Position numbers and translations under genes: made by a program. Source: Campylobacter sp. MIT 97-5078 (lineage in GTDB: Bacteria > Campylobacterota > Campylobacteria > Campylobacterales > Campylobacteraceae). From it: DNA of 64,000 nt. The notes under the pieces were generated by a model. The model made no database searches. It was given only the letters and a program-made list of their open reading frames with translations, and was not told the DNA's origin. Within the stretch, counting starts at the first letter, position 1. Every line of letters starts with the position of its first letter. Below are positions 35,447 to 45,252 of the stretch, piece after piece. The stretch is from assembly GCF_006864455.1 (NCBI RefSeq), contig NZ_QHLK01000010.1, forward strand, positions 1 through 64,000, given 5' to 3'.

Positions 35447-35788
35447 TTAGTTTGCATCAGCTGTTTTTGTGATACGATTTCTTATATCGCGACGCACTAT
35501 TTCCATACCCTAAAAAGCCAAAAACAGCACCCTGCCACATCTTGATATGAGAATATACCTTAGCAAGCATACAATATGCTACACCAAAAACTACTGAAAA
35601 GCTAAACTGCTCTAAGAAATTTTTTGGCGGAGTTGTTCGCTCAAGAGTATCGACAAACCAAGGCACATTTAGATCTCTTGGAGAAAAAGACACCTCCTAA
35701 TCCCACTTTAACAATACCACCAAAACACCTACTAAAATGCCGATAAAAAAGCAAGAGTAAGATGTCTTTGGCTAGGATTTGTAACCAT
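35447..35788 (-). pseudogene. Decayed YagU/DUF1440-family inner membrane protein
   Basis: Pieces of a YagU-family protein occur in order on the minus strand but in broken frames. An ATG at 35788 opens MVTNPSQRHLTLAF. A T6 run (complement of 35745-35750) is one base short, shifting the frame to FIGILVGVLVVLLKW. There, a stop TAG (35697-35699) replaces the Trp of the family motif KWGWEV. EVSFSPRDLNVPW and PPKNFLEQ follow, then FSFSVVFGVAYCMLAKVYSH and IKMWQGAVFG. After an apparent deletion, the family end MEIVRRDIRNRITKTADAN is in yet another frame (35447-35506). Intact relatives are about 200 aa and linked to acid resistance in E. coli. The 35789-35952 stretch beyond it is AT-rich with no gene seen. 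Confidence 0.85.
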
Positions 35789-35952
35789 CATTCTTATTCT
35801 TTTTTTGATAAAAATATGCAAAAATTTACAAAATTGATTATAGGATTTTATATTAAAGTAATTTTTAGTATAAAATTTAAATTTTACTTTTTTCTAAACT
35901 TTATCAAAAATTGTAGTTTGATAATATATCTTAAAGTTTCAAAAAATAATTT

Positions 35953-36750
35953 TTATTTTTCTTTCAACTTGAAATGTTCTATTTTCTTGTTCAAAATGAT
36001 ATTTAAAATTTCAACCACTAAAGAAAAGATCATCGCTACATAAATATAAGCTTTATCTATATGTAAATCCACACTTTCAGCCACTAAAACCACGCCAACC
36101 ATAATTAAAAAAGCTAGGGCAAGAATTTTTATACTTGGATAAGTTTCGACAAAATCAGCGATAGGCTTACTTGCAAAAAGCATAACACTCACAGCTATGA
36201 TGATAGCAATAACCATAATTTGCAAGTTATTTGCTATACCTACAGCTGTAATGACGCTATCAAGAGAAAAAACAATGTCAAGGAGTATGATTTGAGCGAT
36301 GATGATCCAAAATTTTGAGCTTGTGCTTGTATGATGAGCTTCACCATGGTGCATTTTGAGCTGTTCGACTATCTCAAGCATAGGTTTGATGATCAAAAAA
36401 AGCCCACCAAAAAAGAGCACCAAATCCCGTCCTGAAATTTCACTTGGCATAAGTTCAAGCGTGCTTTTAAGCGTAGCATTATCTTCTATAATCATAGGCA
36501 AATACACATTAAACAAAGGTGCGGTAAGCTTCATAATCCAAAACAAAGAAAAAAGCAAACCTATACGTGCAAGCATGGCTAACATTAGTCCAAGGTATCT
36601 TGTTTTGTCGCGTTGATGAGTGGGAAGTTTATTGACTAAGATTGCTAAAAGTATGATATTATCGATTCCTAAAACGATTTCTAAAGCTGCTAGAGTTGCC
36701 AAAGTCAGCCAAGAATCAAGATTAAAAATCCATTCAAAACTTTCTATCAT
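35953..36750 (-). CDS. TerC-family integral membrane protein
   Basis: A 265-aa protein with seven or more membrane segments and the TerC signatures ALEIVLGIDNIILLAILV near the N-terminus and LDIVFSLDSVITAVG in the middle, whose buried acidic residues are thought to bind metal ions. Family members are tied to tellurite resistance or, in other bacteria, manganese export. Substrate cannot be settled from sequence. It is 47 nt downstream of purN and likely transcribed with it. Confidence 0.88.
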   Translation of the reverse strand: MIESFEWIFNLDSWLTLATLAALEIVLGIDNIILLAILVNKLPTHQRDKTRYLGLMLAMLARIGLLFSLFWIMKLTAPLFNVYLPMIIEDNATLKSTLELMPSEISGRDLVLFFGGLFLIIKPMLEIVEQLKMHHGEAHHTSTSSKFWIIIAQIILLDIVFSLDSVITAVGIANNLQIMVIAIIIAVSVMLFASKPIADFVETYPSIKILALAFLIMVGVVLVAESVDLHIDKAYIYVAMIFSLVVEILNIILNKKIEHFKLKEK

Positions 36751-36797
36751 CGCTTGCTCCTATTTGCTATAAAAAGCAAAATTATAAACTTTTTTAC

Positions 36798-37370
36798 TTA
36801 ATTTGTACTAAAGATTTTCATTATAGTTTGAGGTAAAATTTCATGCTCTAGGGCGTGAATTTTTGCTTCAAATTCCTCAAAACTCAAGCCTTCTTTTTGA
36901 AAAGCTTCTTGAGCGATGATTTTTCCGCCATCAAGTTTTTCATTTACCCAATGCACGCTTACTCCCCCAAGCTTCATATCGCTATAAAAACTTTCTTTAA
37001 TCGCATTTGCTCCCTTAAAAAGTGGCAGTATGGAAGGGTGAAGGTTTATGGCTTTAACATTTTGAGTAAAAACAGGGCTTAAAATCCGCATAAAGCCGGC
37101 AAGCACCGCTAAATCCGCCTCATTTTTTTGAATTTCATTCACCAAAGCTTGATCAAATTTTTCTCTGCTTGCAAACTTGCTATGCTCTATGATAAGGGTA
37201 TCAAGCTTGTATTTTTTTGCCCTTTGTATGCCAAAGGCATCAGCTTTATTACACAAACACAGCACTACTTCAAATTCATTTTCACCAAACTTTTTTTTAT
37301 GCAATTTTTCAAGTAAATTTTCTAAATTTGAGCCATTTCCAGAAAATAAAATCGCCAGTTTTACAAGCAT
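36798..37370 (-). CDS. purN: Phosphoribosylglycinamide formyltransferase
   Basis: Transfers formyl from 10-formyltetrahydrofolate to GAR in purine synthesis. At 190 aa it carries FSGNGSNLENLLEKL, the catalytic Asn/His segment AINLHPSILPLFKG and the catalytic Asp in VNEKLDGGKIIAQE. AAAAGGAC precedes the ATG. It overlaps the upstream NAD(P)HX repair gene by 10 nt. Confidence 0.95.
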   Translation of the reverse strand: MLVKLAILFSGNGSNLENLLEKLHKKKFGENEFEVVLCLCNKADAFGIQRAKKYKLDTLIIEHSKFASREKFDQALVNEIQKNEADLAVLAGFMRILSPVFTQNVKAINLHPSILPLFKGANAIKESFYSDMKLGGVSVHWVNEKLDGGKIIAQEAFQKEGLSFEEFEAKIHALEHEILPQTIMKIFSTN

Positions 37371-38749
37371 GAAAGTCCTTTTATGAGTTTTAAAGTATCA
37401 AAACTATTTGCATTTGCCTTATATTTTTTAGCCACTAAAGCATGAGCTAGACTTGCATTTGTTGCAGCTTTAAAGGCTGAAAAATCATTTGCAAGCAAAG
37501 CAAGTATCATACCACTGAGTGCATCTCCACTGCCAGCCTTAGCTAAAGCACTTGTGCCAAGATTAACAACGCAAAGTTTTTCTTTTTGAGCGATGATAGG
37601 ATTTGCACCCTTTAAGAGCAAAACGCAGTTAAATTTCAAGGCAAATTTTCTTGCAAAAGCAAAGCGATTAGCTTGAATTTCTTCTATACTTACTTCTTCA
37701 TTAAAAGTCATTTTTAAAAGCCTTGAAAACTCCTTTGGGTGCGGGGTTAAAACCACATCTTCTCTTTCTAAAAAAGGCAGAATTTTTTCACTCAAAAAAC
37801 AGTTTGCATCAAGCACAAGGGGGATATTTTTTAAATGTGGCTCATCAAGCACACTAAGATCATCTAGCCCCATGCCAATAGCAGTTGCATTTGCACTTTC
37901 TTCAAGCCTCTCTTTACACATGATAAGAGGCGAAAAAGCCCTTTTCCCCACCAAAGAAACAAGCCCTAAGCCAAAGTTTAAAGCCGCTAGAGCACAAAGT
38001 GAGCCGGCACTTGCACCTCCAAAAACAAAGCCGTGTCCAAAAGAGCCTTTATTTGTATTTTTAGCCCTTACAATAAGCCTTAAGTCTTTTTTTTCAAGTA
38101 AAAAACTATCTGCCTTTTCAAAGCTAAGGTATTTTTCCTTGCAAAGCCCTAAATTTGCGGTTTTAATCTTGCCTACAACTTCCTTTGCAAAGTCCTCAAG
38201 CATAAGTTCTTTTATGCAACCCATACTTACGCTTATATCAGCCTTAAAGCTAATTTTTTCCTGTGCATAAGAAGCTAAGCCACTTGGTATATCACATGCT
38301 ATTTTTAAGGTTCTGCTTTGATTTACTTTTTCAAATAAAGCCTTAGTATTTGTATCTAGCACGCCCTTAAAACCGCTTCCAAAAACACAATCAACTATAC
38401 AATCAAAGCTTGCAAAAACAGGCTCTTTCTCAAGAAATTTTAAGCCTAAATTGAAAGCAATTTGTTCTTGTTTGGCAAATAAAGCACTTTTTTTAGCTTT
38501 TTTATCAAGCACATATAAAAAGGTATTTTTTAAAGTTCGTGCTGCTACTAGCCCATCGGCTGCATTATTGCCGGAGCCAAGTAAAAAAAGCACTCTTGGA
38601 CTTTTTTTCTTTTTGTATTTTTTTCTAAGCTCTTTTTTGATGATTAAGGCGAGGTTTTTGCCTGCATTTTCCATTAAGATGAGCTCATCAAGTCCTAAAT
38701 TTATGGCATTTAAATCATGTTCTTTAGCACTAAAACAAAGTGTTTTCAT
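37361..38749 (-). CDS. nnr: Bifunctional NAD(P)HX epimerase / ADP-dependent dehydratase
   Basis: Repairs hydrated NADH and NADPH. The N-terminal YjeF_N epimerase domain (about 1-215) has ENAGKNLALIIKKE and FLLGSGNNAADGLVAARTL. The C-terminal ribokinase-like dehydratase domain (about 225-462) has GHGFVFGGASAGSL, LTPHPKEFSRLL and AGSGDALSGMILALLA. Both domains look intact. It abuts rmuC (the start shares its first base with the end of rmuC) and overlaps purN. Confidence 0.93.
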   Translation of the reverse strand: MKTLCFSAKEHDLNAINLGLDELILMENAGKNLALIIKKELRKKYKKKKSPRVLFLLGSGNNAADGLVAARTLKNTFLYVLDKKAKKSALFAKQEQIAFNLGLKFLEKEPVFASFDCIVDCVFGSGFKGVLDTNTKALFEKVNQSRTLKIACDIPSGLASYAQEKISFKADISVSMGCIKELMLEDFAKEVVGKIKTANLGLCKEKYLSFEKADSFLLEKKDLRLIVRAKNTNKGSFGHGFVFGGASAGSLCALAALNFGLGLVSLVGKRAFSPLIMCKERLEESANATAIGMGLDDLSVLDEPHLKNIPLVLDANCFLSEKILPFLEREDVVLTPHPKEFSRLLKMTFNEEVSIEEIQANRFAFARKFALKFNCVLLLKGANPIIAQKEKLCVVNLGTSALAKAGSGDALSGMILALLANDFSAFKAATNASLAHALVAKKYKANANSFDTLKLIKGLSCL

Positions 38750-40221
38750 CAGCTTCCTTTTTTTGAATTTTCTTGCAAATTTTTATCCTTATCTGTCAAG
38801 AAAGACTCATTTTCAGCTTCTAAAATTTCCTCATCAAATTCAGCCTTAAGCTCTTTACTTGTTTTTACACCCAGCTCTTTAAGCTGATGAAAGCGAGAAG
38901 CAAGATTGCCACTTCCTCTAAGAAGCTTTTTTTCGGCTAAATCAAGCTTGTTTTCAAGGGTGCTAAAAGCCCTTTTTACGCCCTCAAAATCCTCAACAAA
39001 ACCCACAAATTTATCATGGAATTTAGCTAAAGCTTCAAAAGCTTTCATTACATTATCATTGCTTTGAATATGCCTCCAAGCTATATTTATGGTATTTAAA
39101 GCCATAAAAAGTGTATGTGGGGTGGTAAGATAAATCTTTTTTTCATAAGCTTCTTTATATAAATTTGGACTATGTTCTAAAGCCAAATCAAGTATGTTTT
39201 GATACGGCAAAAAGAGCAAAATAAAATCATAAGTATGCGTATGAAAATGCGTATAAGGCTTGCTTGCAAGCTCATTTATACGAGCTTTTATGTTAAAAGC
39301 AAGTTGCTCGCAAATTTGCCTATCGTTTTGGCTAAAATCAAAGTCATTTGGCAGGGAAAATTTTGCATCTATGATAATACTTTTTTGATGATCTAAATAC
39401 ACCACCGCATCAGGATAATAGCTCTTTGAATCAAGCTTTAAATGCTCTTGGAGCTTATATTGCACCCCTTCTTTTAAGCCACTGTGCTCAAGCACGCTTT
39501 TAAGCTGAAGTTCAGCGAAATTTCCCCTTGTTTTTTTGTCCCCTTTGAGGATATTTGCAAGCTGTTCGGCGTTTTGGCTTATCTTTTGGCTGTATTCAAA
39601 CATATTTTTGATATTGGTTTTTAGCTCGATTTCATTGTGAGCGAGTTTTTCATGATAGGCTTTTACGCTAGTTTTTAATGGAGTGAAAAGCTCATCAAGG
39701 ATTTTTTTGCTCTCATCGCTAAGCATATTTTTATTTTGTGTAAGCAAGAGTTTATGTTGTTTTTCAAGACTTTTTTCAAACTCAAACTTAAGACTTTCAA
39801 GATTGGCTTTGTATTTTAATTCAAGTTCATCAAGAATCGCTTTTTGCTCTTTAAAAAGCTTATTTTGTGTTTCAGTGTGAGTGTGTAAGAGGCTTTGTTC
39901 TTTTTCTTTAAACTCAGCCTTTAAATTTGCTTTTTCTTTTTCAAACTCAAGCTTTTGCAAGCGTAAATTCTCTTCTTTTGAAGCTAAATTTAGCTCTTGT
40001 GCATCAAGCTCACTTTGTGTTTTTATAAGGCTTTCTTTAAGCTCTTTAAGATTGAGTTTGAGGCTTTCATTTTCTAATTTTATAGCCTCATTTTGAGCTT
40101 TTAATTCTTGATCTTGAGTGTATAAAAACTTATATATTAGCTTTAAACGACTAAGCTTAAAAGCTAAAAACGAAGCACATACAAACAAGACGATCAAAAA
40201 AGTTATGAGGAGTTCTTGCAC
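38749..40221 (-). CDS. rmuC: RmuC-family DNA recombination protein
   Basis: A 490-aa protein with one N-terminal membrane helix (about 3-24), a long coiled coil (about 30-190) and the RmuC domain (about 210-420), which has a restriction-nuclease-like core: LKSVLEHSGL, YYPDAVVYL and SIIIDAKFSLP hold the D...DAK acidic and Lys residues. Family members limit rearrangements between inverted repeats; biochemical activity is not well defined. It is first of the rmuC-nnr-purN-terC run. Confidence 0.9.
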   Translation of the reverse strand: MQELLITFLIVLFVCASFLAFKLSRLKLIYKFLYTQDQELKAQNEAIKLENESLKLNLKELKESLIKTQSELDAQELNLASKEENLRLQKLEFEKEKANLKAEFKEKEQSLLHTHTETQNKLFKEQKAILDELELKYKANLESLKFEFEKSLEKQHKLLLTQNKNMLSDESKKILDELFTPLKTSVKAYHEKLAHNEIELKTNIKNMFEYSQKISQNAEQLANILKGDKKTRGNFAELQLKSVLEHSGLKEGVQYKLQEHLKLDSKSYYPDAVVYLDHQKSIIIDAKFSLPNDFDFSQNDRQICEQLAFNIKARINELASKPYTHFHTHTYDFILLFLPYQNILDLALEHSPNLYKEAYEKKIYLTTPHTLFMALNTINIAWRHIQSNDNVMKAFEALAKFHDKFVGFVEDFEGVKRAFSTLENKLDLAEKKLLRGSGNLASRFHQLKELGVKTSKELKAEFDEEILEAENESFLTDKDKNLQENSKKGS

Positions 40222-40349
40222 TTTTTTTCCTTTGTTTTAAAAGTTCAATTCTAGCCAAAAGCCACTTAAATTTTTCAAAAAATGCTTGATATTTTACTTT
40301 TATATGATAAATTTTATTTTTTAAAAAAAATTATAAAGAGATTACATTG

Positions 40350-42959
40350 ATGAAAAAACAAAACATTTTTATTATATTTTTATCGGCTGGTTTGTATGCT
40401 GATTATACAAACACTTTACCAACAAGCCTTAATCTACCAAGTTCACAAACACACAATGCGATCGTAAGTTGCAACAATCCTCAGCAATGCACTTTTAATT
40501 ATTTAGGTAGCGGACAAAACTTTACGCTCACAAGTAGCACAAAAACAAATGTGCTTACACTCAATAGACAAGATCCAACCACTGGCACCAACCTTCAAAA
40601 TTTATCAAAAGGTGTGCCGATTTATTTTGGCAGTTTAAGCATAAGCAATGCAGGCCTTAGTATAAATGACTTTGATAGCATAATCACTAATCTTAATTCT
40701 ACACTTACAAATTCTAGCCTTGTTTTTACAGGCAGAACAAATACAGGCTCTTTTACAAATTATGGCAATATCAACTTAACAAATTCTGATTTTATCATAA
40801 AAGCAGATAAAAATTTTTCTGTGTCAGGTAATTTTACCGCAAGTAATTCAAACACGCGTATTGACTCAGCCTCAACCATATTTCTTGGCGATGTTCTTAT
40901 AGAAGGGGGAACAGCGACTTTTGAGAAAGGCTTAAGCTTGTCAGGACAAGAAAGAACCGTTTCAAGCTACAAGGGAAAAACAAGCACCTTTACAAATAAG
41001 GGTGGTATAGTTACTATAAATGGGAACTTAAATAACGGAGCAAAGACAAATTTGAGTATAAATGATAACATTTGTGTTCAGCTTGGATCGTGCGGTAATG
41101 CAAAGTTAGTCAATGAAGGTGGCAGTCTCACTATCACAGGAAAACTCGTCAATCAAACTTTTACAGACTCATCAGGCTTAGCAACTAATCTTACAGGCTC
41201 AAGCCTTACTATACAAGGTGGAACTGTAAGCGTAACTGGAGGAGTGGAAAATAAAACTGGCTCAAGCATAGATTTTAAACCAGGAACTAATGGTGCTATG
41301 GGCTCTTTAAATGCTAATGTTACAAATAATGGTGGCACAATTAATGCAAATATTAGCGGTGTCAATCAATCAGGAGCCATCACGCTTATCAATGGCACGC
41401 TTAGTGGCACAAACACAAACATTGCGATCAGTGGCGGGAGCAATATGACAAGTAGCAAAACTTGTGGAGATGGCTCTATAGTCATTTGGCAAACAGGCAC
41501 GACAGAACCAAACTGTCCTACTACAGCGGGTGTAGGCAACACCGGTGGTGGCAATACCGGAGGAACAAGTGGAAGCGGCTCTGGTAGTGGCACACCAATA
41601 AAACCAAACCAAAATGGCTTAGCTGTGCTTGAAAAAGCTGTTTTTGGTAACAAAGAAGCTTATAATGGTAGGGCGATATTAGCTACTCTAGCTCAAGCAA
41701 ATATAGTTACTTGCGATAATGAAAGCTGTTCAAATATCCAAACCACAAGCAACACAGCAACAAAAAGCATAAATTCAAACAAAATAAGCACTTTAAGCTC
41801 GCCAAATTCAACACAAACAAACACTCATATCATCCAAACATTAAACTCGGCTCAAACAAGCATTTTAAGTAGCACAAGTAATGCAAACACTAATCAAATA
41901 TCCAAACCACAAGCAAATTCACAAAACCTGCTAAAAAATTCCTTAAATACCCCTCTACGCTTAGCAAATAATGCTAGTGTGCAAACTCTAGCTAATGATG
42001 AAAGTATCAAAAACTTTTTTGTCGTGAGTTCTTATGATAGTAACAAACTTGGAGAGATTATCAATGATACTGATGAGGGCATACGAAGCAATTATCTTAA
42101 GCAGTCTTATATTATGCTTGATGCGATGAAAAGCAAAGAACTCTTAAGCCCTTATACGAGCGAAGATAAATTTGATATTTCTGCTTTTGCTTCTGGATAT
42201 TTAGGCGAAGGAAATGGAGGCTTAGGTGGATTGCGTCTTAATCAAACAAAACATTTTAACGAGCATATATTACGATTTGAAGCAAATTATGCTTATGGTA
42301 GCATTAAAAAAGATGATGAATACCACAAGGCAAGCTCAAACTCACATATGTTTCAACTTGGCATAGCACAGCTTTATGCTCTTCAAGGCGATTATGAACT
42401 TGATGTAAAAACTTATGCTTCTATGGGTAAATTTGATACACAAAGGCAGATTTATTTTCCAAATTTTGATCTTGATTCAAAAGGCAAGTATAATTTTTAT
42501 CAACTAAACGGCGAAACAAGTTTAGGCTATAGAATCAAACAAGATTATTTTACCCTAAAGCCTTTCATCGGTTTATCACATTCTTATAATATACGCACAA
42601 AGGTTGAAGAAACAGGTGATGCGCTAGCTCTTCACTCAGCAAATCACAAAGCCTATAATCTTGATTTGCTTCTTGGTTTTGAAGCGCAAAGCTTTTTTGT
42701 AAATAATGCGTATTCAAGCTTTAAGCTTGGTTATGAAAAGATGCTTTATAATAGCCATAAAAACACTATTTTTCGCACTCAAACAGGAGCAAAGCTCAAA
42801 TATGAAGAGCCTTACAAACAAAGACTTGGTGCAAGTTTGGGCGGATATTTTTATATAGCTAATAATGCAAAAATGGGTTTTGAAGGTTTTTATAAAACAG
42901 CATTTGATGACAAGATGGATTATTTTGGAGCAAATATCATCGCTAAGTATGAGTTTTAA
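40350..42959 (+). CDS. Autotransporter (type V secretion) surface protein
   Basis: A short signal peptide (KKQNIFIIFLSAGLYADY) is followed by a Ser/Thr/Asn-rich, beta-helix-like passenger (about 25-560) and a C-terminal autotransporter barrel (about 600-869) ending in KYEF, as BamA substrates do. A Gly/Ser/Asn/Thr linker (GNTGGGNTGGTSGSGSGSGT) lies near residue 405. The passenger has eight cysteines in four close pairs. No serine-protease motif is seen and no poly-G tract, unlike phase-variable capA of C. jejuni. Adhesin is the likeliest role. The ATG at 40350 follows a TTG at 40347. The gene appears to be an insertion relative to its housekeeping neighbours. Confidence 0.88.
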   Translation: MKKQNIFIIFLSAGLYADYTNTLPTSLNLPSSQTHNAIVSCNNPQQCTFNYLGSGQNFTLTSSTKTNVLTLNRQDPTTGTNLQNLSKGVPIYFGSLSISNAGLSINDFDSIITNLNSTLTNSSLVFTGRTNTGSFTNYGNINLTNSDFIIKADKNFSVSGNFTASNSNTRIDSASTIFLGDVLIEGGTATFEKGLSLSGQERTVSSYKGKTSTFTNKGGIVTINGNLNNGAKTNLSINDNICVQLGSCGNAKLVNEGGSLTITGKLVNQTFTDSSGLATNLTGSSLTIQGGTVSVTGGVENKTGSSIDFKPGTNGAMGSLNANVTNNGGTINANISGVNQSGAITLINGTLSGTNTNIAISGGSNMTSSKTCGDGSIVIWQTGTTEPNCPTTAGVGNTGGGNTGGTSGSGSGSGTPIKPNQNGLAVLEKAVFGNKEAYNGRAILATLAQANIVTCDNESCSNIQTTSNTATKSINSNKISTLSSPNSTQTNTHIIQTLNSAQTSILSSTSNANTNQISKPQANSQNLLKNSLNTPLRLANNASVQTLANDESIKNFFVVSSYDSNKLGEIINDTDEGIRSNYLKQSYIMLDAMKSKELLSPYTSEDKFDISAFASGYLGEGNGGLGGLRLNQTKHFNEHILRFEANYAYGSIKKDDEYHKASSNSHMFQLGIAQLYALQGDYELDVKTYASMGKFDTQRQIYFPNFDLDSKGKYNFYQLNGETSLGYRIKQDYFTLKPFIGLSHSYNIRTKVEETGDALALHSANHKAYNLDLLLGFEAQSFFVNNAYSSFKLGYEKMLYNSHKNTIFRTQTGAKLKYEEPYKQRLGASLGGYFYIANNAKMGFEGFYKTAFDDKMDYFGANIIAKYEF

Positions 42960-43027
42960 TCTCAAGCAAACTATAATTTTGATTTAGCATCTTTGATTAA
43001 AAACTTAAAAATTCTCAAAAAATAAAA

Positions 43028-43059
43028 TTATAGCCAAATTCATACAAACTCGGCTATAA
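43028..43059. terminator. Hairpin between autotransporter and fumC
   Basis: Stem TTATAGCC (43028-43035) and GGCTATAA (43052-43059), loop 16 nt, in the short gap between the convergent autotransporter and fumC genes. A second, longer-range pairing (CTATAATTTT 42971-42980 with AAAATTATAG 43024-43033) competes with it. Position favours a shared terminator; T runs are weak. Confidence 0.45.
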
Positions 43060-43072
43060 CACACTATATATT

Positions 43073-44470
43073 TTACTTAGCTAAAGGATGAATCATATCC
43101 TTTGGCACCACAAACTTATCATAATCAGCCTCACTCACAAGCTTAAGCTCCAAAGCACTTTCTTTAAGTGATATGCCTTTTTTGTGGGCATTTTTAGCTA
43201 TCTTTGCTGCATTTTCATAACCTATGTGAGGATTAAGTGCAGTTACTAGCATTAAAGAATTGTGTAGATAGTAATCAATTTTTTCTTTATTTGCACTAAT
43301 GCCAACAGCACAATGCTCGTTAAAACTTAGCATAGAATCAGCAAGCAAATCAAGACTTTGCAAGAAATTATAAATAATAACAGGCTTAAAGACATTAAGC
43401 TCAAAATTTCCTTGAGAAGCTGCAAAGCCTATAGCTGCGTCATTTCCCATCACTTGCACAGCTACCATGGTTACAGCTTCACACTGCGTAGGATTAACCT
43501 TGCCCGGCATTATGCTAGAACCTGGTTCATTTTCTGGGATATTAAGCTCACCAATCCCACATCTTGGACCACTAGCTAGCCATCTTATATCATTTGCGAT
43601 TTTCATTAAATTTGCAGCCAAGCCTTTCATCGCCCCGTGTGTAAAAACCATAGCATCGTGGCTAGTTAGGGCATGAAATTTATTTGGGCTGGCTTTAAGT
43701 TCAACCCCTACAAGTTTAGTCAGTTCTTTGCTTACTTCTTCGCTAAAATTAGTCGGTGCATTAAGCCCTGTGCCAACAGCAGTGCCGCCGATGGCAAGCT
43801 CTCTTAAAGTAGGTAGTGAAGCTAGAATTTGCTCCTTAGAATGCTCTAGCATAGAAAGATAACCACTAAATTCTTGTCCTAAAGTCAAAGGCGTAGCATC
43901 TTGCAAATGAGTGCGTCCACTTTTAATGATATCTTTAAATTCCTCAACCTTTTTCTTTAAAGTTGCTGCTAGAGTATCAAGAGCGGGCAAAAGCTTTTGT
44001 TCTACTTGTTGGGCTGCTGCTATACTCATAGCTGTTGGAAAGGTATCATTTGAGCTTTGTCCTCTATTTACATGATCGTTAGGATGCACGAATTTTTCTT
44101 TGCGAAAATCTTTGCCAAGTATTTCAGTTGCACGGTTTGCGATGACTTCATTTACATTCATATTGCTTTGTGTGCCCGAACCTGTTTGCCAAATCGCTAG
44201 CGGAAAATGTTCATCAAATTTACCTGCTACTACCTCATCACAAGCCTTAACAATAGCTTCTTTTCTTTCATCATCAAGCCCATTTTTTAAGCGATTATTA
44301 ACTATGGCTGCTGCTTTTTTGAGATGAGCAAAAGCATAAATTAAAACCTTTGGCATTTTTTCTATGCCTATGCGGAAATTTTCTAAACTCCTCTCAGTTT
44401 GTGCACCCCAATATTTCTCATCAGGCACTTTAACCTCACCCATAGTGTCTTTTTCTATCCTAAAGCTCAT
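43073..44470 (-). CDS. fumC: Fumarate hydratase class II
   Basis: Interconverts fumarate and malate in the TCA cycle; class II enzymes need no iron-sulphur cluster. At 465 aa it is full length, with [34 protein letters not shown] and the superfamily signature [15 protein letters not shown]. It has its own promoter and faces away from rnhB. Confidence 0.97.
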   Translation of the reverse strand: MSFRIEKDTMGEVKVPDEKYWGAQTERSLENFRIGIEKMPKVLIYAFAHLKKAAAIVNNRLKNGLDDERKEAIVKACDEVVAGKFDEHFPLAIWQTGSGTQSNMNVNEVIANRATEILGKDFRKEKFVHPNDHVNRGQSSNDTFPTAMSIAAAQQVEQKLLPALDTLAATLKKKVEEFKDIIKSGRTHLQDATPLTLGQEFSGYLSMLEHSKEQILASLPTLRELAIGGTAVGTGLNAPTNFSEEVSKELTKLVGVELKASPNKFHALTSHDAMVFTHGAMKGLAANLMKIANDIRWLASGPRCGIGELNIPENEPGSSIMPGKVNPTQCEAVTMVAVQVMGNDAAIGFAASQGNFELNVFKPVIIYNFLQSLDLLADSMLSFNEHCAVGISANKEKIDYYLHNSLMLVTALNPHIGYENAAKIAKNAHKKGISLKESALELKLVSEADYDKFVVPKDMIHPLAK

Positions 44471-44504
44471 GCTTTCTCCTTTTTATAAAAATTAAACCGC
44501 TTAG

Positions 44505-44510
44505 AGTATA
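44505..44510 (-). promoter_or_regulatory. fumC promoter
   Basis: Minus strand AAATTTGCTATACTC contains TATACT (complement of 44505-44510) with a TTTGC extension, about 35 nt before the fumC ATG and its AAAGGAG site. Confidence 0.6.
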
Positions 44511-44628
44511 GCAAATTTGCACTAAAAAATCACCAAAAAGCTTTAAAATATTTAATTTTTATTTATAAAATGTAAAGCTAACTCTTTATATAGTCTATCT
44601 TGCAAGAATTTTTTTAAGATAAATTCTA

Positions 44629-44634
44629 TATAAT
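44629..44634 (+). promoter_or_regulatory. rnhB promoter
   Basis: TATAAT after AGATAAATTCTA, 25 nt before the rnhB ATG. Between it and the fumC promoter is about 120 nt of AT-rich DNA without other visible signals. Confidence 0.55.
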
Positions 44635-44659
44635 CACAAAAATTCAAAAGAGTGTAAAA

Positions 44660-45229
44660 ATGGATCACAAAAAGCTTATAGGTATAGATGAAGCGGGTAG
44701 AGGTGCTTTGGCTGGTCCTCTTTTTATGGCAGCTTGCTTGCTTAATAAAAAAATCACTGGCTTAAAAGACTCAAAAGCCTTAAGCACCACACAAAGAAAA
44801 AAGCTTTTTACATTTATCAAAGAAAATTCAAGCTTTTTAATCCTTGCATTTTCAAACAAGCAAATCGATGAAAAAGGCTTATCTTACTGCCTTCAAACAG
44901 GCTTAAAAATCATACTCAAGCATTTTTCATCTATACAAAATACTGAGTTTTTATTTGATGGCAATACAAATTTTAAAGTTCAAGGCATAAAAACACTCAT
45001 AAAAGCTGATACTTTAGTGCCAGAAGTTTCAGCTGCAAGCATACTTGCTAAGGTAAGCAGAGATGAAGTGATGATATATTTAGACTCAAAGTATCAAAAT
45101 TACGGCTTCAAACAACACAAAGGTTACGCAAGTAAAGCTCACATAGAAGCTTTACGCGTATGCAAAGAAAGCGAAATTCATCGATCAAGTTTTAAGCTTA
45201 AGTGTTTTGAGGGCTCTTTGTTTGATTAA
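44660..45229 (+). CDS. rnhB: Ribonuclease HII
   Basis: Removes ribonucleotides from DNA and RNA-DNA hybrids. The GIDEAGRGALAGPL motif near the N-terminus carries the first catalytic Asp-Glu pair; KADTLVPEVSAASILAKVSR carries a further Asp, and DSKYQNYGFKQHKGYASKAH completes the family signature. At 189 aa it is of normal size for Campylobacterota. It converges on dmeF with 23 nt between. Confidence 0.95.
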   Translation: MDHKKLIGIDEAGRGALAGPLFMAACLLNKKITGLKDSKALSTTQRKKLFTFIKENSSFLILAFSNKQIDEKGLSYCLQTGLKIILKHFSSIQNTEFLFDGNTNFKVQGIKTLIKADTLVPEVSAASILAKVSRDEVMIYLDSKYQNYGFKQHKGYASKAHIEALRVCKESEIHRSSFKLKCFEGSLFD

Positions 45230-45252
45230 AGAATGCTTTTTAAAAACCGAAC

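Noticed and set aside
35457-35693. 78-codon frame as a stand-alone membrane protein
   Set aside because: It is the middle of a YagU-family protein whose start, Trp codon and end lie in broken frames, so it is treated as part of a pseudogene.
35762-36043. 93-codon plus-strand frame
   Set aside because: Composition is Phe/Lys/Ile/Asn from AT-rich DNA, there is no ribosome site, and the 3' part lies antisense to terC.
40300-40350. Phase-variable tract before the autotransporter
   Set aside because: Only an A8 run is present upstream and no poly-G/C run of the type that switches Campylobacter surface genes; I saw no long G or C run in the window.
41366-41653. Antisense Pro/Leu/Val-rich frame of 95 codons
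   Set aside because: It is the mirror of the Gly/Thr-rich linker of the autotransporter; no start signal is seen.
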